Notes: generated by a model not told the origin, from the sequence alone. 15,527 bases of DNA from Methanoregula sp. (GCA_028711405.1 JAQTSH010000015.1:1-15527); one strand, 5' to 3'. Counted from the stretch's first letter, positions 1 to 6,780 are shown. Program-made: numbers and translations.

Positions 1-103
1 CAAAACTTAAAACGCATTTCCCGCAAGGATCACACTCAATATTGTCATGATTGTACTCGCTCTGGATGTTTTTGCTGATAAAGATATGTGCGACAAGCGC
101 TCA

Positions 104-475
104 TCATCTCCGCATTTTCTTCGATGACAGTGCAATTTCATCATCATCAATCATCGGGATCTTCATATGCTCGATTGCCCAGTCGCAGAGCGCATCGAGA
201 AGCGGGATGATCGTCATCCCCAGCGGAGTGAGTGAATACTCAACCTTAGGCGGAACCTGGTTGTAGACCTTCCTCTTGATCACACCGTCCTCCTCAAGTT
301 CACGGAGCTGTTTGGTGAGCATTACATCCGTTATGCCGGGAATTGACCGCCGCAGATCACTGAACCGCAGTACTCGTTTTCGCAGGAACCATATGATCAG
401 CGGTTTCCATTTCCCGCCGATCACATCAAGCGTGCCCTCAACCGGGCAGAAATAACAAGAGGGATCTTTCATCAT
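104..475 (-). CDS. HxlR-family winged-helix transcriptional regulator
   Basis: This 123-residue protein has the full HxlR layout. A short N-terminal Cys pair (C7, C10 in CYFCPVEGTLDVIGGKW) is followed by the winged helix with LRFSDLRRSIPGITDVMLTKQLRELEEDG and the wing YSLTPLG. Known HxlR proteins are DNA-binding dimers that respond to oxidants, electrophiles or disulfide stress, often through a Cys in this N-terminal position. The gene is divergent from the permease operon that starts at 600, so it probably controls that operon and itself. There is no clear Shine-Dalgarno sequence. On the minus strand an AT-rich TATA-like stretch centred near 504 lies about 27 bp from the ATG, which would suit a leaderless transcript (inference). 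Two consecutive ATGs (475 and 472) are possible starts. The family call is secure; the inducer is unknown. Confidence 0.93.
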   Translation of the reverse strand: MMKDPSCYFCPVEGTLDVIGGKWKPLIIWFLRKRVLRFSDLRRSIPGITDVMLTKQLRELEEDGVIKRKVYNQVPPKVEYSLTPLGMTIIPLLDALCDWAIEHMKIPMIDDDEIALSSKKMRR

Positions 476-504
476 ACGGTTTTAACTATGATTTTCTATA
501 GTAT

Positions 505-523
505 ATACGATTCGAATTAGTAT
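505..523. promoter_or_regulatory. Candidate operator in the hxlR/permease divergent promoter
   Basis: The 125-bp divergent gap contains an interrupted palindrome: a perfect 8-bp core ATTCGAAT (510-517) flanked by ATAC (505-508) and GTAT (520-523). It sits just upstream of a TATATAAA element at 526-533 that faces the permease gene, whose ATG is at 600. This placement suits an HxlR operator controlling both directions. It does not match the ATTTCA-N8-TGAAAT dyads found elsewhere in the window, so a separate regulator is implied. The dyad is seen directly; its binding by the neighbouring HxlR protein is inference. Confidence 0.5.
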
Positions 524-599
524 CCTATATAAATTTAGTGCTGGCAGAGAATTATTGGAATTAATCCTGGCTTGCACACCGCCGGAGATTCCTAACCTG

Positions 600-1736
600 A
601 TGGTGAAAACCGTGTTACAAGAACAACTGACTATCGCATTAAATGAATTTATCCACGTTGCCATCGTGCTCGTGCTCCTTATCGCTGTTATCTCGGTGCT
701 CACCGGTATCGTTCGCGAATATGTCCCGCAGGAAAAGATCCAGAAACGCCTCGGGAGCGGTCTCGGAAGGAAAGGTCCGTTCATCGGGGCACTTCTCGGG
801 ATACTCACTCCGTTTTGCAGTGCATCCATGGTACCTGTCTCAATGGGTATGATCGAGTCGAAAGTTCCTTTCTCGACCGTGCTTGCATTTTTATTCTCTT
901 CACCGGTGTGCAATTTCATGGTCGTGGGAATCATCTTCGGGGTCTTCGGCTGGCGGATCGCTCTCGTCTATTTTGTCATGACCCTTGTTATGGCGATTAT
1001 CGGCGGAGCGTTCCTCGGCAGCACTCGGCTGAAACATGAGGTCAAGGAAGTGATGTTTGCGGTCGAATCGTGCTGTCCTGCGTCAGCTTCAGCACCGGCA
1101 TCCGCTTGTGGGTGTTCTGCCGGGGTGCAGCAACGGGCATGCGACATTTTACCGTGCAGTGCATCTCCGGCACCGCTCGCTTCGGGAATCGGGTGTTCTG
1201 CACCGGTTACGAAACCGGTTTCGACATCTTGCTCCGAACCCGTAGTTTCATCGTCAGCGTGCTGCGGATCAACATCACCCGCGGCGGAATATGAGAGGGG
1301 CGGTTTCTGGGAATGCAACCTGCCCCGTATCGTCCGAAGCATGCCGTTTGCCAGGGCACTCTTTGTACAGATCATCCCCTACGTGCTCATCGGTGCAGCG
1401 ATCAGCGGCATCATCGCGGCGTTTATCCCTGCAACGCTTGTCGAGACCTACGTAGGCAACTCGAATCTCCTCGCAATCCCGATTGCCGCAGCAATCGGGG
1501 TCCCGCTCTACCTGAGAATCGAGATGGCGATTCCGCTGCTCTCGGTTCTTCTCGCAAAAGGCATGAGCCTCGGTGCCGCGATGGCACTCCTCATCGGCGG
1601 AACCGGCGCGAGCCTGCCGGAGATTGCAATCCTGGGCTCCATGCTCAAACCCAAAGCCATCGCAGCCTACGTCCTCTGGGTATTCATCACGGCAACCCTG
1701 GGAGGTTTTGTCTTCTATGCATTATTTGTCGGATGA
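600..1736 (+). CDS. PF03773-type (ArsP/DUF318) permease with Cys-rich central insert
   Basis: Two membrane halves of an ArsP/DUF318-type permease are visible. The first carries GALLGILTPFCSASMVPVS (C73) and SSPVCNF; the second carries IPYVLIGAAISGIIAAF and GVPLYLRIEMAIPLLSVLLAKG. Family members export arsenicals or other metal(loid)s. The family loop motif FCSCS is here FCSAS, so the second Cys is lost, and the usual GIPLYSNAAG is GVPLYLRIEM. Between the halves lies a Ser/Ala/Pro-rich insert of about 65 residues with ten cysteines (158, 159, 170, 172, 181, 186, 199, 211, 221, 222). ATG at 600 is preferred over the upstream TTG at 555 because GGAG at 584-587 fits it; this gives 378 residues. 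It is first in a four-gene operon and its stop overlaps the next start (ATGA). The substrate is unknown. Confidence 0.85.
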   Translation: MVKTVLQEQLTIALNEFIHVAIVLVLLIAVISVLTGIVREYVPQEKIQKRLGSGLGRKGPFIGALLGILTPFCSASMVPVSMGMIESKVPFSTVLAFLFSSPVCNFMVVGIIFGVFGWRIALVYFVMTLVMAIIGGAFLGSTRLKHEVKEVMFAVESCCPASASAPASACGCSAGVQQRACDILPCSASPAPLASGIGCSAPVTKPVSTSCSEPVVSSSACCGSTSPAAEYERGGFWECNLPRIVRSMPFARALFVQIIPYVLIGAAISGIIAAFIPATLVETYVGNSNLLAIPIAAAIGVPLYLRIEMAIPLLSVLLAKGMSLGAAMALLIGGTGASLPEIAILGSMLKPKAIAAYVLWVFITATLGGFVFYALFVG

Positions 1737-2182
1737 TTATGGGGTACCAGGATGATGAAAAAATGACTGGACAGAAAATGGGGCATGACAGAGCCAATGA
1801 GCACGGAGTGTCCCCGTGCCCGGCTCCCTGCACCTCACCCCCCGGGGGAATACGCGGATCCCTCAGTTACCTGATCTCCTGCTGTCCCTACACGATGCTT
1901 GCGAAGAAGGTCCTGCGGTTGCTGCGGGGTGAAACCGGAACGCTCCCGGATCAGATCACGAACCGGGAGATCCACCTGAAAAGCAATATCAGAATCGGGT
2001 ACGGTATCATGCTTGTCGGGATCTTCTGCCCTATCTTCTGGTTATCCCTGCTGTCCGGTGCAAGAGGGGATGAACTCATATTCAATGCGATCCACTCGTT
2101 TCTTGTTTTCCTGTTCGGCATCGGGTTTGTGATCGCATACAGGATCCAGCTTGGAAGGGAATTCGAGGGTAAAAACCGATGA
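1733..2182 (+). CDS. Small membrane protein with Cys-rich N-terminus and FCPIFW motif
   Basis: I do not recognise this 149-residue protein's family. The start codon overlaps the permease stop (ATGA), so translation is probably coupled; ATG at 1763 is an alternative start. The first 60 residues are hydrophilic with four cysteines (C29, C33, and the pair C50-C51 in YLISCCPYTMLAKK). Two hydrophobic segments follow, roughly 88-109 and 117-136. The first holds FCPIFWLSLL (98-107) and the second begins NAIHSF, so a short loop joins them. The two-helix part is clearly similar to the 88-residue product at 2372-2638, with the same CP-to-HS spacing of 22 residues. It belongs to the permease operon and may be an accessory membrane subunit (inference). 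Confidence 0.75.
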   Translation: MIMGYQDDEKMTGQKMGHDRANEHGVSPCPAPCTSPPGGIRGSLSYLISCCPYTMLAKKVLRLLRGETGTLPDQITNREIHLKSNIRIGYGIMLVGIFCPIFWLSLLSGARGDELIFNAIHSFLVFLFGIGFVIAYRIQLGREFEGKNR

Positions 2183-2364
2183 TGTCTCCAGTCCTGAAGG
2201 TATTTGCTCCCTGTATAGGCGGCGTTGCGCTCATTTTCATTGTTAATGCCGTTGTATCGGGCAGCGGTTGGTTGCTGCCGACTGTCGTTATCGCAGGTAT
2301 CGGCTGCATCACAGCGGGAATCGTTATCATGAAGGATAAGAGAAACCGGAAAACATTCTGTTGA
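2179..2364 (+). CDS. Small two-helix membrane protein, family unrecognised
   Basis: This 61-residue product consists almost entirely of two transmembrane segments (about residues 7-28 and 32-51) and ends in a basic tail (MKDKRNRKTFC). Its ATG overlaps the previous stop as ATGA and is preceded by GAGGG (about 8 nt upstream), so it is very likely translated. Isolated Cys residues sit in or beside each helix (CIGG, GCITAG) and at the C-terminus. It lies in the permease operon between two paralogous small membrane proteins. No function can be assigned from sequence. Confidence 0.65.
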   Translation: MMSPVLKVFAPCIGGVALIFIVNAVVSGSGWLLPTVVIAGIGCITAGIVIMKDKRNRKTFC

Positions 2365-2371
2365 GTGATTT

Positions 2372-2638
2372 ATGGTAAAAGATCTAATACAAGAGAGCAG
2401 AATGAGATCTGACGAACGACAGGCAAAAAGCCTGATGATGATCGGTGCCGGTCTTGCTCTTTTCGGATTGGTCTGTCCGTTCTTCTGGATAAGCCTGATC
2501 TGGGGAAACTCTCCCCACGAGACGTGGGTGTATGGCGTCCATTCACTCTGCTTCATCGTTATAGGATCAATCATCCTGGTGAAGGGATGGTATGATATCA
2601 AACATCCTGGAGCCCCGGTGAATCTCCAGAAGCTCTGA
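2372..2638 (+). CDS. Small membrane protein, paralogue of the 1733-2182 product
   Basis: This 88-residue product has a charged N-terminus, two hydrophobic segments (about 21-43 and 53-71) and a short polar tail. The core GLVCPFFWISLIWG...YGVHSL matches GIFCPIFWLSLLSG...NAIHSF of the gene at 1733, with identical 22-residue spacing between the Cys-Pro and the His-Ser. The pair therefore arose by duplication. ATG at 2402 (MRSDERQ) is an alternative start. The gene follows the 2179 gene by 7 bp and ends the operon. It is part of the permease cluster; function unknown. Confidence 0.68.
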   Translation: MVKDLIQESRMRSDERQAKSLMMIGAGLALFGLVCPFFWISLIWGNSPHETWVYGVHSLCFIVIGSIILVKGWYDIKHPGAPVNLQKL

Positions 2639-2704
2639 TGATCGTTCCCTCCTGATTGATTCAATAAACAATGGCATGTCTGTTACAGGATGTGTCTGCA
2701 AAGC

Positions 2705-2776
2705 ATTTCAACTTTATATGAAATATCAAACTATTTAACATAGTCCACCCCATGTAACTTCAATTAATCTTGAATT
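2705..2776 (+). promoter_or_regulatory. Paired-dyad promoter upstream of the DUF169 gene
   Basis: Dyad 1 is a perfect ATTTCA-N8-TGAAAT at 2705-2724. Dyad 2 is ACTTCA-N8-TGAATT at 2757-2776, where the inner TTCA/TGAA arms match. The starts are 52 bp apart. A TATA-like TATTTAACA lies at 2732-2740, 27 bp after dyad 1 starts and just before dyad 2, so dyad 2 should cover the transcription start. The same geometry recurs at 7457-7529 and 8852-8924. The dyads are seen directly; regulation by the ArsR at 7056-7442 is inference. Between 2639 and 2704 I see nothing else. Confidence 0.68.
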
Positions 2777-2797
2777 GCTTGCAGGAGATGAGGAATT

Positions 2798-3571
2798 ATG
2801 GTAACACCAGACGAGATACAGAAGTATAGTATCCGGATGAAAGAGATTCTCGGGTTGACGGGCTCACCGATCGGTGTCAGGCTGCAAAAGACCGCAGAAC
2901 CGGTCACTGGGGCAGCAATGGCGCAGAGCCACCGGTACTGCCAGGCACTCATGCGGGCTCGGCATGGCGATCATGTGATGGTCAATGCCTCAACACTTTC
3001 CTGCCCGGCAGCAGCCCGGGCATTCGGGTTCCGCCCGCTTCCCGAGCCCTTAAAGACCGGAAAAGGTTTGATGGGTTTTGGTATAACAGCCGAAGAATCG
3101 GTTGGGAGGAGGATGTTCGAGCAGATGGCGGTGCTAAACATGGGTGAAATTGCGCAGCTCGATGTGTTCCCCCTGGACAAAGCGGTAAATGTGCCGGATA
3201 TTGTTGTTGTCGAGGACGAGGTGGAGAAATTGATGTGGATCGTTCTTGCATATATGCACGTGAAGGGCGGGGAGCGTGTGACCGCATCGACAGCGGTGCT
3301 ACAGGCAACCTGTGTCGATTCTACAGTGATACCATTCCTCGAACAGCGGTTGAACTTCGGGTTTGGCTGTTATGGGTGCCGGGATGCAACCGATATCGGG
3401 CACAATGAGACGGTCATTGGATTTCCCGCACAGTTCCTGCCTGCGATTGTTGACCATCTCGAACACCTGAACAAGAAGGCACTCCCTCAGTCTCGTGGGA
3501 AACACGCACTTGCCGCGCTCAAAAAGCAGATTTCAGATGTAAAGGAAGAAAGGTCCTGTGCTTCGCTGTGA
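2798..3571 (+). CDS. DUF169 family protein (COG2043-like)
   Basis: This 257-residue protein matches the DUF169 pattern: N-terminal GSPIGVRL, the central SHRYCQALMRARHGDHV and SCPAAARAFGF blocks, TASTAVLQATC, and the late GFGCYGCRDATDIGHNE with C191 and C194. The family is widespread in methanogens and other anaerobes and has no established biochemical role. The conserved Cys residues suggest metal or cofactor binding, but this is not shown. The start at 2798 is supported by the GGAG and GAGG sequences just upstream. The promoter carries the paired ArsR-type dyads, which links the gene to the metal(loid) genes farther along the window. It is most likely a single-gene unit or is read into the 3614 gene. 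Confidence 0.85.
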   Translation: MVTPDEIQKYSIRMKEILGLTGSPIGVRLQKTAEPVTGAAMAQSHRYCQALMRARHGDHVMVNASTLSCPAAARAFGFRPLPEPLKTGKGLMGFGITAEESVGRRMFEQMAVLNMGEIAQLDVFPLDKAVNVPDIVVVEDEVEKLMWIVLAYMHVKGGERVTASTAVLQATCVDSTVIPFLEQRLNFGFGCYGCRDATDIGHNETVIGFPAQFLPAIVDHLEHLNKKALPQSRGKHALAALKKQISDVKEERSCASL

Positions 3572-3613
3572 GGCTGATCAGAAACACTCATCCGTTCATA
3601 AGGAAATCCCAGT

Positions 3614-4267
3614 ATGATAGCCTTGGATCGGATCGATATGATGACTGAACGTAAATCCTCCCTCCACCACCCCATACCCTTTTACCGGCAGCACTATGAC
3701 TTTACCTGTGGCCCTGCCTGCCTGATGATGGCGATGAAATACCTGGATGACACTCTGGTGCTCTCAAAGGAACTGGAGATCGATATCTGGCGGGAAGCAA
3801 ACCTCGTTGCTGTCCCGGGAACCAGCAGGTATGGTCTCGCATTTTCTGCTGCAACCCGGGGGTTCTGTGCACGTGTTGCCAGTAACACCGGCGGGATTGA
3901 TTTCGTGGAAAAAATCGATCCGTCGCTCGAGGATGAGGCGAGGGACGTGCTCCGGGCACAGTTCTCCGAGCGGCGGATCCGGTGTAGGAATCTCGGGGTC
4001 AGGGAGCGCCGGGCATCGATCACCGCCAGAGTCCTCCGTGCAGTTCTACGCCAGGGCCACGTCCCTCTGTTCGTAACCAGCACCCGGTTTTACAGCGCTG
4101 ATGATCTCCCGCACTGGGTGGTTGTGACCGGGATCGATAACGGGCGGCTCTCTTTCTTCAACCCTGCTGATCCGGGAATGCGGACACGGGCGGTCGGGCA
4201 CGATTCGCTCCACTCGTTCATCGGGTACCGGGGCGACCAGTCCATGGTTGAAGTGTGGAAGGAATAA
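3614..4267 (+). CDS. C39-like cysteine peptidase domain protein
   Basis: This 217-residue protein carries the C39-type signature QHYDFTCGPACLMMAMKYL with catalytic C32, a His in LPHWVVVTGID (H167), and FFNPAD (N183, D186). These make up a complete Cys-His-Asp-type triad. Stand-alone C39-like proteins without an ABC transporter (including the DUF3335 type) are often linked to peptide-maturation genes; none of those is nearby. There is no signal peptide or membrane segment, so it should act in the cytoplasm. The start at 3614 has AGGAAAT upstream; ATGs at 3638 and 3641 are alternatives. It follows the DUF169 gene by 42 bp on the same strand and may be co-transcribed with it. Confidence 0.78.
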   Translation: MIALDRIDMMTERKSSLHHPIPFYRQHYDFTCGPACLMMAMKYLDDTLVLSKELEIDIWREANLVAVPGTSRYGLAFSAATRGFCARVASNTGGIDFVEKIDPSLEDEARDVLRAQFSERRIRCRNLGVRERRASITARVLRAVLRQGHVPLFVTSTRFYSADDLPHWVVVTGIDNGRLSFFNPADPGMRTRAVGHDSLHSFIGYRGDQSMVEVWKE

Positions 4268-4358
4268 TTTCTGATCGTTTTAAATAAAGGGTGTTCCAAA
4301 ATTTTGAAATTCTGAAAGCAGCAATATTAGAAGTCAAAAATAATCATTTTGGAGTATC

Positions 4359-5174
4359 ATGGACTCATTTGCTTCAGGATTCGCCGGTGTTGATGCTGCG
4401 GGAGATGCCCATTCCTTTGTAACATATCTGGACCTGATCCACTCGCTGCCTTTTTTCCAGGAATGTAAACGTCAGAGTTACCAGAAACTTGCGATCCGAC
4501 CCGGTGCATCCGTGCTGGAGATCGGTTGTGGGAACGGTGTTGATGCGACAATTCTTGCAGGCATGACCGGTCCGACAGGGCAGGTAATCGGAATCGATGT
4601 AAGCAGTATGATGCTCACTTCAGCGCGGGCCCGGGGTTGTGCTGGCAGTATAACTCCTGACTATGCGCTCTGTGATGCATCAAACCTTGCATTTTCTGAT
4701 GGGACAATTGATGCGGTCCGGGCGGATCGCGTACTTCAGCACACGAAAGATCCATCTGTCGTCATCCGGGAGATGGCAAGGGTGACCCGCCAGACCGGGA
4801 AAATCGTAGTATTCGAACCGGACTGGGAGACATTCGTCCTCTGGCCAGGTGAACGTGAGGTAACCCGGAAAATCCTGAACTTCTGGTGCGACCGTATCCC
4901 TTCGGGCTGGGCAGGGCGTACCCTCTCTACGAGTTTTTCGGCAGCCGGTCTTTCCGATATTGAAGTTACTCCCATGAGCCTGGTGATCACCAGCTTGCCC
5001 CTTGCCCGGAGGATTTTTGATCTTGAAACGACAGCAACTCTTGCTGTCCAGGCAGGGATTGTCAGTTCCTGTAAAGTGGAACCCTGGGCTGAAGAACATT
5101 CACGGGCAGATACTGCCGGGCATTTTTTCAGTTCGCTGACATTCTATCTCGTAACGGGAACGAAACGCAGCTGA
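4359..5174 (+). CDS. Class I SAM-dependent methyltransferase
   Basis: This 271-residue protein has a Rossmann-type methyltransferase fold: motif I VLEIGCGNGVDATIL, the acidic end of strand 2 in VIGIDVSSMML, then RVLQHTKDP and the post-motif TGKIVVFEPDWETF. It belongs to the methyltransferase-11 type that modifies small molecules. The usual paired Cys residues of arsenite methyltransferases (ArsM) are not evident, so I do not call it ArsM despite the context. The start is supported by GGAG 8 bp upstream of the ATG. Its promoter region (4268-4358) holds a TTTTAAATA stretch, a TGAAAT half-site (4305-4310), and a 14-nt string, TTAGAAGTCAAAAA (4327-4340), that is identical to one in the promoter at 12061-12074. 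Confidence 0.88.
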   Translation: MDSFASGFAGVDAAGDAHSFVTYLDLIHSLPFFQECKRQSYQKLAIRPGASVLEIGCGNGVDATILAGMTGPTGQVIGIDVSSMMLTSARARGCAGSITPDYALCDASNLAFSDGTIDAVRADRVLQHTKDPSVVIREMARVTRQTGKIVVFEPDWETFVLWPGEREVTRKILNFWCDRIPSGWAGRTLSTSFSAAGLSDIEVTPMSLVITSLPLARRIFDLETTATLAVQAGIVSSCKVEPWAEEHSRADTAGHFFSSLTFYLVTGTKRS

Positions 5175-5301
5175 TTCCGCTGCTCACCGTTTCATGATGA
5201 GCGTTCGAACGCCATGGTCCTCATAGCGATACCCTGATCGTTTTCATCAACATCGTTTTTTACCGTGGAATGGGTGGGCGGGTTAGGATCGCATCCGGTT
5301 T
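5175..5301. terminator. Convergent intergenic region with U-tract terminator
   Basis: This gap lies between the plus-strand methyltransferase gene and the minus-strand arsG-like gene. It contains GCTCA...TGAGC, able to form a short stem (about 5182-5202), a perfect 12-bp palindrome GCGTTCGAACGC (5201-5212), and a T6 run at 5256-5261 that would give an archaeal U-tract terminator for plus-strand transcripts. No gene is seen here. Confidence 0.4.
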
Positions 5302-6036
5302 TTAAACCATCCCCGCTCCGTAGATGATGACGGTATAATACATCCCAATGACAATAAAAACCGCCGCAACTACTCTTCGTATCCAAACCTCCACTGCCCC
5401 GATTTTCTGGACAAAACCGCCGCATTTTCCTACACTTTTGACGAGAAGGTACGAGATCACGATGACCGGTAAACCCGTGGCAAGGGCGAACACCGCCGGA
5501 ATGATCACCGGATCACCGGCACCAAGGGCGAGCGGGATCAGCATGGCAAAGAAGAGCACGGCGGAGAACGGGCAGAATGAGAGCGCGAAGACGATGCCAA
5601 GCAGGAATGCCCCCAGGTATCCCCAGTCTGCCAGCCGTGTCGAGATGCCGGACGTGAACCCGGCAAAACAGTCACCGCCGGGCAGCCGGTCGAGATGGAT
5701 GATATCAAGCAGGAAGATGCCACACAGAACGAGGAATGGTCCGAGCAGGAGTTCCCCGTAGTGTTGGAGCCCGATTGCGATGATCTGAATGTTCATGCCG
5801 AAGAATACGATTGCAGATGCGACCGCAATATACGCTGCCATCCTGCCGAGCGTATACACAAACCCGGTGAGAAGCGTGTGTCGGCTGTTGTCAATTTTTT
5901 TCGAAATATAGGCAATGGCGGTGATGTTCGTTGCGAGCGGGCAGGGACTAATCGCGGTCATCAACCCGATAAAAAATGCAGCAACGACCGGGACGGAACT
6001 CTCCCCCATCGTCCCGAGAAAATTCAGGAGATCCAT
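5302..6036 (-). CDS. ArsG-like / DsbD-CcdA-type membrane protein, putative organoarsenical efflux permease
   Basis: This 244-residue protein has about six transmembrane segments in two related halves, each with a Cys-Pro element: AISPCPLATNITAIAY (C32) and ALSFCPFSAVLFF (C155). This is the DsbD/CcdA (LysE-like) arrangement. The SPCPLATNITAIAYISKK block is typical of the ArsG group, where ArsG exports trivalent aromatic arsenicals in the characterised Shewanella arsEFG system. A further Cys pair lies in the loops (C105, C123). The gene begins 1 bp after the ArsF-like gene, so the two are certainly co-transcribed. The alternative reading is a CcdA-type thiol carrier that passes electrons to the ArsF-like lipoprotein; sequence alone cannot separate these two roles. 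Confidence 0.78.
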   Translation of the reverse strand: MDLLNFLGTMGESSVPVVAAFFIGLMTAISPCPLATNITAIAYISKKIDNSRHTLLTGFVYTLGRMAAYIAVASAIVFFGMNIQIIAIGLQHYGELLLGPFLVLCGIFLLDIIHLDRLPGGDCFAGFTSGISTRLADWGYLGAFLLGIVFALSFCPFSAVLFFAMLIPLALGAGDPVIIPAVFALATGLPVIVISYLLVKSVGKCGGFVQKIGAVEVWIRRVVAAVFIVIGMYYTVIIYGAGMV

Positions 6037-6037
6037 T

Positions 6038-6514
6038 TCAGGAAAGATCTCCGTTCAGGCGCTTACTAATAATCGCCGAGAGGTATGTCGCATACAAGTC
6101 TTTGTTGTTGATCAAAGACCAGACCCGGATGTCCTGCTCCTTGTGAAACCCGGTCGCATCATACACTCCGATCCAGAGCGACGAACCAGTCACACCGTAC
6201 TTCGATGCGAGCGCGTAATTCTCCGGCTGTTGCGCGTTCACGTGTGCGAAGACCAGCAGACCCGATGCGAGTTCATCCTTAAAATTTGCATTTACCGTCT
6301 TTTCCGCGAGGTCCCCGACCGCGATACATGAATCGCACTGCTGGTTACCGTGGAAATGGAAGACCTCAACCTTTTCGACTGTGCCACTCGCATTGGCTGC
6401 CACAGGTACCGATGCGGGGGACTTGGCGGGTGCAGTGCATCCGGCGGTGAGACCGAACCCGATCAGAAGTGAGACAAGAAGGAGAATCGTGAAAAATCGG
6501 GAGAGCACGGGCAT
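6038..6514 (-). CDS. ArsF-like lipoprotein with thioredoxin-like CxxC domain
   Basis: This 158-residue protein has an N-terminal hydrophobic signal ending in a lipobox LTAGC (C26), so it is probably anchored outside the membrane. A thioredoxin-like domain starts near residue 46: VEVFHFHGNQQCDSC with the redox or metal pair C60 and C63, and later YGVTGSSLWIGVYDATG. This resembles the ArsF-type subunit of nitrophenyl compound reduction systems, which sits beside arsG. Translation from 6514 is chosen because it begins directly at the signal peptide; the longer open frame upstream overlaps the small Cys-rich gene in another frame and is not convincing. It is the fourth gene of the arsR operon, immediately upstream of the arsG-like gene. 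Confidence 0.75.
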   Translation of the reverse strand: MPVLSRFFTILLLVSLLIGFGLTAGCTAPAKSPASVPVAANASGTVEKVEVFHFHGNQQCDSCIAVGDLAEKTVNANFKDELASGLLVFAHVNAQQPENYALASKYGVTGSSLWIGVYDATGFHKEQDIRVWSLINNKDLYATYLSAIISKRLNGDLS

Positions 6515-6521
6515 TATTCCA

Positions 6522-6695
6522 TTACTCTTTCTTTGTCTCGGTTTTCGGGACGATCTTAGGGCCGCAGCAACCACAGGATTCGCCCTTCTCATCCGCGTTC
6601 TTCTTTGCATCAGTTTTCGGTACAATCTTTGGGCCGCAGCAGCACGATTCCTGTTTTCCGAAGATCTTTTCAAAAAATCCTTTTTTCTCTGCCAT
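6522..6695 (-). CDS. 57-residue Cys-rich protein with duplicated CCGPKIVPKT motif
   Basis: The product begins MAEKKGFFEKIFGK and contains two copies of one short module: ESCCCGPKIVPKTD and ESCGCCGPKIVPKTE, joined by a Lys-rich spacer. Six cysteines fall in two Cys3 clusters, suited to binding a thiophilic metal(loid). No membrane segment is seen. Because it sits directly before the ArsF-like and ArsG-like genes (7-bp gap), it may act as a small metal(loid) carrier for them, or stand where ArsE does in other systems; neither is shown. There is no strong Shine-Dalgarno sequence, but an AT-rich TATA-like element lies 26 bp upstream of the ATG, which would allow a leaderless internal transcript. 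Confidence 0.72.
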   Translation of the reverse strand: MAEKKGFFEKIFGKQESCCCGPKIVPKTDAKKNADEKGESCGCCGPKIVPKTETKKE

Positions 6696-6716
6696 AGGTA
6701 TCCGTAAGCTCCAATC

Positions 6717-6736
6717 ATTTAAAATTATTTTGAATT
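6717..6736 (-). promoter_or_regulatory. Possible internal promoter with weak dyad
   Basis: The plus-strand sequence reads ATTTAA-N8-TGAATT, one mismatch in each arm from the ATTTCA-N8-TGAAAT dyads elsewhere. Read on the minus strand it contains TTTTAAAT centred about 26 bp upstream of the small Cys-rich gene. It may be an internal, co-regulated promoter inside the arsR operon. The stretch is AT-rich, so a chance match is quite possible. Confidence 0.3.
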
Positions 6737-6780
6737 GCCCAAGCCCGCCATCCCGTTTGCGAACCTTACGCGGGGGATAA

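Noticed and set aside
1..103. Possible feature at the window start
   Set aside because: Only the downstream flank of the HxlR gene is seen; no ORF, hairpin or repeat could be supported.
968..1375. Minus-strand ORF across the Cys-rich insert of the first permease
   Set aside because: It mirrors the insert; the plus-strand frame carries continuous permease motifs on both sides and a good ribosome site.
1313..1732. Upstream extension of the frame used by the 1733 gene
   Set aside because: This part overlaps the conserved second half of the permease; Arg/Pro/His-rich translation is typical of an out-of-frame read.
4359..5174. Arsenite methyltransferase (ArsM)
   Set aside because: Generic methyltransferase motifs are present but the conserved Cys residues expected for As(III) binding are not evident.
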